From UBA5070 sp035913415 (lineage in GTDB: Bacteria; Fibrobacterota; Fibrobacteria; UBA5070), in contig JAMIIV010000200.1 in the NCBI GenBank assembly GCA_035913415.1, positions 1 through 17,455 on the forward strand: a stretch of DNA of 17,455 nucleotides. The letters run 5' to 3'. Positions 13,866-17,455 of this stretch are shown in pieces. The stretch's first letter is position 1; each line of letters starts with the position of its first letter. Below the pieces are notes generated by a model. The model was not told the origin of the DNA and made no database searches. It saw nothing but the letters and a program-made list of their open reading frames with translations. Both the position numbers and the translations under genes were made by a program.

Positions 13866-15047
13866 ATGAAAAAACGCATACGCTGGTCAGAATTCTTCAT
13901 CGAAAAAGGCATCGCGGGGATCTCCTTCCTCTCGCTGGCCTCGATCTTCCTCATCTTCGTCTTCGTGTTCCGCGAAGCCGCACCCATCCTCGACAGCAAC
14001 AAGGTCGACGGGCATGCGGACATCCCGATGGGATCGGAACACGCGGTCGGGGAGGCGGAGTCGTATGGCGATCCCGTCGGTGCGGCGGAGTCGTACGGGG
14101 ATCCCGAAACCTCTCCCGCCCCGGAAGCCGTCGGGCCTGCCGAGACCTACGGCGAACCCGAACCCACCACCGACGACAGCCTCGCCGCGGCGACGACGAC
14201 GACGGATTCCGTCATCCCCCCGCCGGTGGAGGCCCCCCTCGAGGAAGTCGTCCCCGACGAGACGGCCCCCCCCTCCCACCAGGCTTCGCTGGTGCGCAAC
14301 CTGCTGATGGACGTCTGGCAGCCCGTGGGCGACGAACCCAAATACGGCATTCCCCCGCTGCTGATGGGCTCGTTCAAGGTCGCTCTGATCGCCCTGCTCA
14401 TCGCCGCCCCCATCGGCATCCTGGCCGCGCTGTTCACATCCACCTTCGCGCCGCGCTGGGCCAAGGAGACCATGAAGCCGATCATCGAGATCCTGGCGGG
14501 CATCCCGTCGGTGGTCATCGGCTTCTTCGCCCTAACCATCCTGGCCACCCTGGTCCAGAACCTCTTCGGTCTGGATTACCGACTCAACGCGCTGGTGGGC
14601 GGCATCGCCATGTCCCTGGCCGTCATCCCGCTCATCTACACCCTCTCGGAAGACTCCCTGGCGAGCATCCCACGGCACTTCAGCGAAGGGTCGCTCGCGC
14701 TGGGCGCCACCATCTGGGAAACCAACATCCGCGTGGTCCTGCCCGCGGCGATCCCGGGCATCTTCGCCGCGGTGTTGCTGGGCCTGGGTCGCGCCTTCGG
14801 CGAGACGATGATCGTATTGATGGCCACCGGCAACGCCGGCATCCTGTCCCTCAGTCCGGTCGAGCCGGTACGCACCGTATCGGCGTCCATCGGTGCCGAG
14901 ATGGCCGAGGTCGTCTTCGGCGACCAGCACTACACGGTCCTCTTCTTCCTGGGAGTGATCCTCTTCGTGTTCAGCTTCGCCCTCAACGCCGTGGCCGAGA
15001 TCTTCGTGCGCCAGCGGCTCGCCAAGAAGTTCGGAGGCGCCTCGTGA
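13866..15047 (+). CDS. pstC: PstC, phosphate permease with acidic repeat-bearing periplasmic insertion
   Basis: The protein has 393 residues, longer than typical PstC of about 300. It has a basic cytoplasmic N-terminus, TM1 (about 17-35), a long low-complexity acidic loop (about 43-141), then the permease core from VWQPVGDEPKYGI (150-162) to the end. The loop contains three copies of an A-E-S/T-Y-G-D/E-P motif at 64-70, 74-80 and 92-98 and is rich in Glu, Asp, Pro and Thr. The core keeps ALGATIWETNIRVVLPAAIPG (coupling loop to PstB) and RAFGETMIVLMATGN. ATG 13866 gives the basic start; its Shine-Dalgarno is weak. The stop forms a GTGA overlap with pstA. It forms the inner-membrane channel with PstA. 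Confidence 0.95.
   Translation: MKKRIRWSEFFIEKGIAGISFLSLASIFLIFVFVFREAAPILDSNKVDGHADIPMGSEHAVGEAESYGDPVGAAESYGDPETSPAPEAVGPAETYGEPEPTTDDSLAAATTTTDSVIPPPVEAPLEEVVPDETAPPSHQASLVRNLLMDVWQPVGDEPKYGIPPLLMGSFKVALIALLIAAPIGILAALFTSTFAPRWAKETMKPIIEILAGIPSVVIGFFALTILATLVQNLFGLDYRLNALVGGIAMSLAVIPLIYTLSEDSLASIPRHFSEGSLALGATIWETNIRVVLPAAIPGIFAAVLLGLGRAFGETMIVLMATGNAGILSLSPVEPVRTVSASIGAEMAEVVFGDQHYTVLFFLGVILFVFSFALNAVAEIFVRQRLAKKFGGAS
14055..14159 (+). repeat. In-frame triple repeat (AES/TYGD/EP) within pstC
   Basis: Three copies of a seven-codon unit encode AESYGDP, AESYGDP and AETYGEP. The first two are nearly the same in DNA (GCGGAGTCGTAYGGSGATCC) with a 30-nt period. The third is 54 nt further on and more diverged. 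They lie in the acidic periplasmic loop between TM1 and TM2. Confidence 0.85.
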
Positions 15048-15943
15048 TCCCCAAGGTCTGGATGGGGCGCCTGATCGCCCTGATCACCGGCGGATCGGCC
15101 ATCCTGACGGTGGCCACCGTCTTCGCCATCGTCGGCATCATCGCCTGGGGGGGAGCTCCCAGCCTAACGTGGGACTTCATCTTCGGCTCTCCCGAAAAGG
15201 GAATGACCGAAGGCGGCATCTTCCCCGCCATCGTGGGCACCTTCTTCCTGGTGCTCCTGATGAGCCTCGCGGGAGTCCCCGTCGGCACCATCACCGCGAT
15301 CTACCTGACGGAATATGTCGGGCAGTCGTCGAAGATCGGCCGCAGCATCCGCTTCGCCGTGAACACCCTGGCGGGCATCCCCTCCATCGTGTTCGGGCTG
15401 TTCGGACTGGGGTTCTTCATCAGCTTCGTGGGCGGAGGCATGGACGACATCTTCATGGGGGGCAAACTCGCCTGGGGCCAGCCCAACATCCTGTGGGCCT
15501 CCATGACCTTGGCATTGCTCACCCTTCCGGTGGTGATCGTCTCGGTGGAAGAGGCGCTGAAGACCGTCCCGCGCGAAATGCGCGAGGCGAGTCTGGCCCT
15601 GGGAGCCACCCGACTGGAGACCATCCGCAAGGTGGTGCTGCCCCAGAGCATGACGGGCATCCTGACCGGAGCCATCCTGGCGGTTTCGCGAGGGGCCGGC
15701 GAAGTGGCGCCCATCCTGTTCACCGGCGCGGCCTACTTCCTGCCCGAGCTGCCCGACAAACTCACCAGCCAGTTCATGGAGCTGGGCTACCACATCTACG
15801 TCATGAGCACCCAGAGCGTGGACGTCGAGGCCACACGGCCCATCCAGTACGCCACCACGCTGGTGCTGCTCCTGCTTACCTTCACCCTGAACTTCTCCGC
15901 GATCTGGCTTCGCTGGCACCTGCGCCGGCGCGCCATCCGCTGA
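15044..15943 (+). CDS. pstA: PstA, phosphate permease (canonical copy)
   Basis: The protein has 299 residues from GTG 15044, which overlaps the pstC stop (GTGA) and follows GGAGG inside pstC. There are six hydrophobic helices (TM1 about 10-36). The N-terminal periplasmic region SLTWDFIFGSPEKGMTEGGIFPAIVGT (40-66) is typical of PstA. Other PstA elements are the LTEYVG...RFAVNTLAGIPSIVFGLFGLGFF segment, the coupling loop EASLALGATRLETIRKVVLP (181-200) and SRGAGEVAPILFTGAAYF (215-232). It pairs with PstC in the inner membrane and is driven by PstB. It matches normal family length, unlike the 483-residue paralogue on the other strand. Confidence 0.96.
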   Translation: MIPKVWMGRLIALITGGSAILTVATVFAIVGIIAWGGAPSLTWDFIFGSPEKGMTEGGIFPAIVGTFFLVLLMSLAGVPVGTITAIYLTEYVGQSSKIGRSIRFAVNTLAGIPSIVFGLFGLGFFISFVGGGMDDIFMGGKLAWGQPNILWASMTLALLTLPVVIVSVEEALKTVPREMREASLALGATRLETIRKVVLPQSMTGILTGAILAVSRGAGEVAPILFTGAAYFLPELPDKLTSQFMELGYHIYVMSTQSVDVEATRPIQYATTLVLLLLTFTLNFSAIWLRWHLRRRAIR

Positions 15944-15959
15944 ACCCGGACCCACGACC

Positions 15960-16721
15960 ATGACCGACAACGTCAAGATCTCCGCCCGCGACCTCAACCT
16001 CCACTACGGCGACAAACACGCCCTGCGGAACATCTCCATGGACATCGCCCCCAACCGGGTGACCGCCCTCATCGGCCCTTCCGGTTGCGGCAAGTCCACG
16101 TTCCTGCGGTGCATCAACCGCATGAACGACCTCATCGACTCCGCTCGCACCACCGGCAAGGTCCTGGTGGACGGCCAGGACATCTACGCCCGCGACATCG
16201 ACCCCGTGCTTTTGCGACGCAAGGTGGGCATGATCTTCCAGAGGTCCAACCCGTTCCCCAAGTCCATCTACGACAACATCGCCTACGGGCCCCGCATCCA
16301 CGGGACCAAGGATCGCAAGACGCTCGACCAGATCGTCGAGACCTCGCTGCGGGGCGCGGCGCTGTGGGACGAAGTCAAGGACGACCTGTCCAAGAGCGGC
16401 TTGGCCCTCTCGGGTGGACAGCAACAGCGCCTCTGCATCGCCCGGGCCATCGCGATCAATCCCGAAGTGCTCCTGATGGACGAGCCCGCCTCCGCGCTGG
16501 ATCCGATCGCCACGGCCAAGATCGAGGAACTGATCTGGCAGCTCAAGGAACGCTACACCATCGTGATCGTGACCCACTCCATGCAGCAGGCCGCGCGCGT
16601 CTCCGATCGGACCGCCTTCTTCTACATGGGCGAGATGGTCGAGATGGACGAAACCCAGAAGATTTTCACCACCCCCTCGCAGAAACGAACCGAGGACTAC
16701 ATCACCGGAAGGTTTGGCTGA
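15960..16721 (+). CDS. pstB: PstB, phosphate-import ATPase (canonical copy)
   Basis: The protein has 253 residues with every ABC motif intact: Walker A GPSGCGKST (39-47), Q-loop FQRSNPFPKSIYDNI with Gln94, signature LSGGQQQRLCIARA (150-163), Walker B LLMDEP (171-176, Glu175), D-loop ASALDP and switch His206. The WDEVKDDL segment and C-terminal RTEDYITGRFG are PstB hallmarks. It powers phosphate import through PstC and PstA. It starts 16 nt after pstA. The stop TGA (16719-16721) shares its last base with the phoU ATG. The protein is the reference against which the degenerate minus-strand PstB was compared. Confidence 0.97.
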   Translation: MTDNVKISARDLNLHYGDKHALRNISMDIAPNRVTALIGPSGCGKSTFLRCINRMNDLIDSARTTGKVLVDGQDIYARDIDPVLLRRKVGMIFQRSNPFPKSIYDNIAYGPRIHGTKDRKTLDQIVETSLRGAALWDEVKDDLSKSGLALSGGQQQRLCIARAIAINPEVLLMDEPASALDPIATAKIEELIWQLKERYTIVIVTHSMQQAARVSDRTAFFYMGEMVEMDETQKIFTTPSQKRTEDYITGRFG

Positions 16722-17380
16722 TGGAACGACATTTCGAACGGTCCCTGGAAGACCTCGTCAACGCCGCCCGGAACATGGGCGCAGACGTGCTTCGCTCGCT
16801 GGACACCGCCATCCTGGCGCTGATGGAACGCGATCCCTCGCACGGCAACCTCGTGTTCGAGATCGAGAAATCCATCGACGCCGACGAGATCATGCTCGAC
16901 GAGAAGATCCTCGACTTCATCGCGTTGCACCAGCCGGTCGCCTCCGACCTGCGCTTCGTGCTGGCCCTGCAGGACGCGGTCATCGGGCTGGAGCGCATCG
17001 GCGACCACTGCACGAACATCGCGCAGTCCTCCATCTCGCTATCCATGTTGCGCACCCCGGCCGACCTCGGCTCGATCCCCGAGATGCTCCCCCTGGCCAA
17101 GAAGATGGTCAAGGATTCGCTGGATGCGTTCCTGACGCGCAATCCGCACCTGGCCCGCACCACCATCGCCATCGACGATCGGGTCGACGAACTGAACCGC
17201 ACGGTGGCTCGCGAGGTCATCCGCGCGGTGAAGGACGACCGCCAACTGATCGAGACGGGACTCGACATCATTCGCATCGCCAAGAACCTCGAGCGCATCT
17301 GCGACCTCTCGGCGAACATCGCCGAGGACGCGCTGTTCGCCGTCGAGGGCAAACCCTCGCGCCACCAGGCCCAGGGCTGA
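16721..17380 (+). CDS. phoU: PhoU, phosphate signalling regulator (canonical cluster)
   Basis: The protein has 219 residues and is all-helical. Both PhoU motifs are present: GLERIGDHCTNIAQ (89-102) and NLERICDLSANIAEDALF in the second half. FIALHQPVASDLRFVLALQDAV (66-87) is the expected helix. PhoU connects Pst occupancy to the Pho two-component system and limits phosphate uptake when phosphate is abundant. ATG 16721 overlaps the pstB stop by one base (TGATG), and GGAAGG lies upstream within pstB. It is the last gene of the plus-strand operon and is followed by two hairpins. Confidence 0.95.
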   Translation: MERHFERSLEDLVNAARNMGADVLRSLDTAILALMERDPSHGNLVFEIEKSIDADEIMLDEKILDFIALHQPVASDLRFVLALQDAVIGLERIGDHCTNIAQSSISLSMLRTPADLGSIPEMLPLAKKMVKDSLDAFLTRNPHLARTTIAIDDRVDELNRTVAREVIRAVKDDRQLIETGLDIIRIAKNLERICDLSANIAEDALFAVEGKPSRHQAQG

Positions 17381-17389
17381 GTTCCGGAA

Positions 17390-17421
17390 GTGCGGCTTCC
17401 CCGGTTTCGGGGAAGCCGCAC
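17390..17421 (+). terminator. Strong hairpin after phoU
   Basis: GTGCGGCTTCCCCG (17390-17403) pairs perfectly with CGGGGAAGCCGCAC (17408-17421): 14 bp with a GTTT loop, 9 nt after the phoU stop. No T-tract follows, but the stem is long and the position is right for ending the porin-pst-phoU transcript. Confidence 0.7.
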
Positions 17422-17453
17422 GCGTCCCGCTCCTGTTGGGGGATCGGGACGCG
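17421..17453 (+). terminator. Second hairpin after phoU
   Basis: CGCGTCCCG (17421-17429) pairs perfectly with CGGGACGCG (17445-17453). Inside, CTCC and GGGG can extend the stem. It directly abuts the first hairpin and runs to the window edge, so any T-tract beyond cannot be seen. Confidence 0.5.
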
Positions 17454-17455
17454 AC

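Overview
The window comes from a GC-rich, Gram-negative bacterium. The Gram-negative reading rests on a predicted outer-membrane beta-barrel with a signal peptide and C-terminal aromatic residue, and on yajC. I cannot fix the phylum. A SpoIID-type lytic enzyme, a DUF4388 (PATAN) protein and a porin fused to a coiled coil would suit Fibrobacterota or a related deep lineage, but this is a weak inference. Coding density is very high and neighbouring genes commonly share 4-nt ATGA, GTGA or TTGA stop/start overlaps. No tRNA, rRNA, CRISPR array, insertion sequence or phage gene was seen.

Layout: (1) Positions 2-1046, plus strand: the C-terminal ACT domain of a RelA/SpoT-like (p)ppGpp enzyme, a membrane-anchored DUF4388 protein and a small helical unknown. 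(2) 1155-1595, plus strand: an Rrf2-family regulator with a probable cysteine-ligated cofactor. (3) 1596-1950: a 355-nt gap between convergent genes, filled with hairpins, a tandem 37-nt-period repeat and one copy of a dispersed repeat. (4) 11182 down to 1951, minus strand: eleven closely packed genes in the order PhoB-type response regulator, ThiS-like carrier, pstS, pstC, pstA, pstB, phoU, yajC, def, spoIID-like, prfC. (5) 11183-11338: a divergent promoter region with a threefold repeated heptamer. (6) 11339-17380, plus strand: porin, pstS, pstC, pstA, pstB, phoU, followed by two strong hairpins.

The centre of the window is therefore a phosphate locus with two complete Pst/PhoU sets transcribed away from each other. 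The plus-strand set is canonical: all ATPase motifs are intact, PstS keeps its phosphate-binding motifs, and a porin sits upstream, giving a coherent outer-membrane-to-cytoplasm phosphate uptake route. The minus-strand set is diverged. Its PstB has lost the LSGGQ signature and the Q-loop glutamine but keeps the Walker A lysine, the Walker B acidic residues and the switch histidine. Its PstA carries about 200 extra periplasmic residues, and its PstS is shortened and altered. It is co-transcribed with a PhoB-like regulator and a ubiquitin-fold ThiS-like protein.

My leading hypothesis, which is inference, is that the minus-strand set is a Pst-derived phosphate-sensing or regulatory complex rather than a second ordinary importer. 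It may work with the regulator and possibly mix subunits with the canonical set. No sensor kinase is present in the window.
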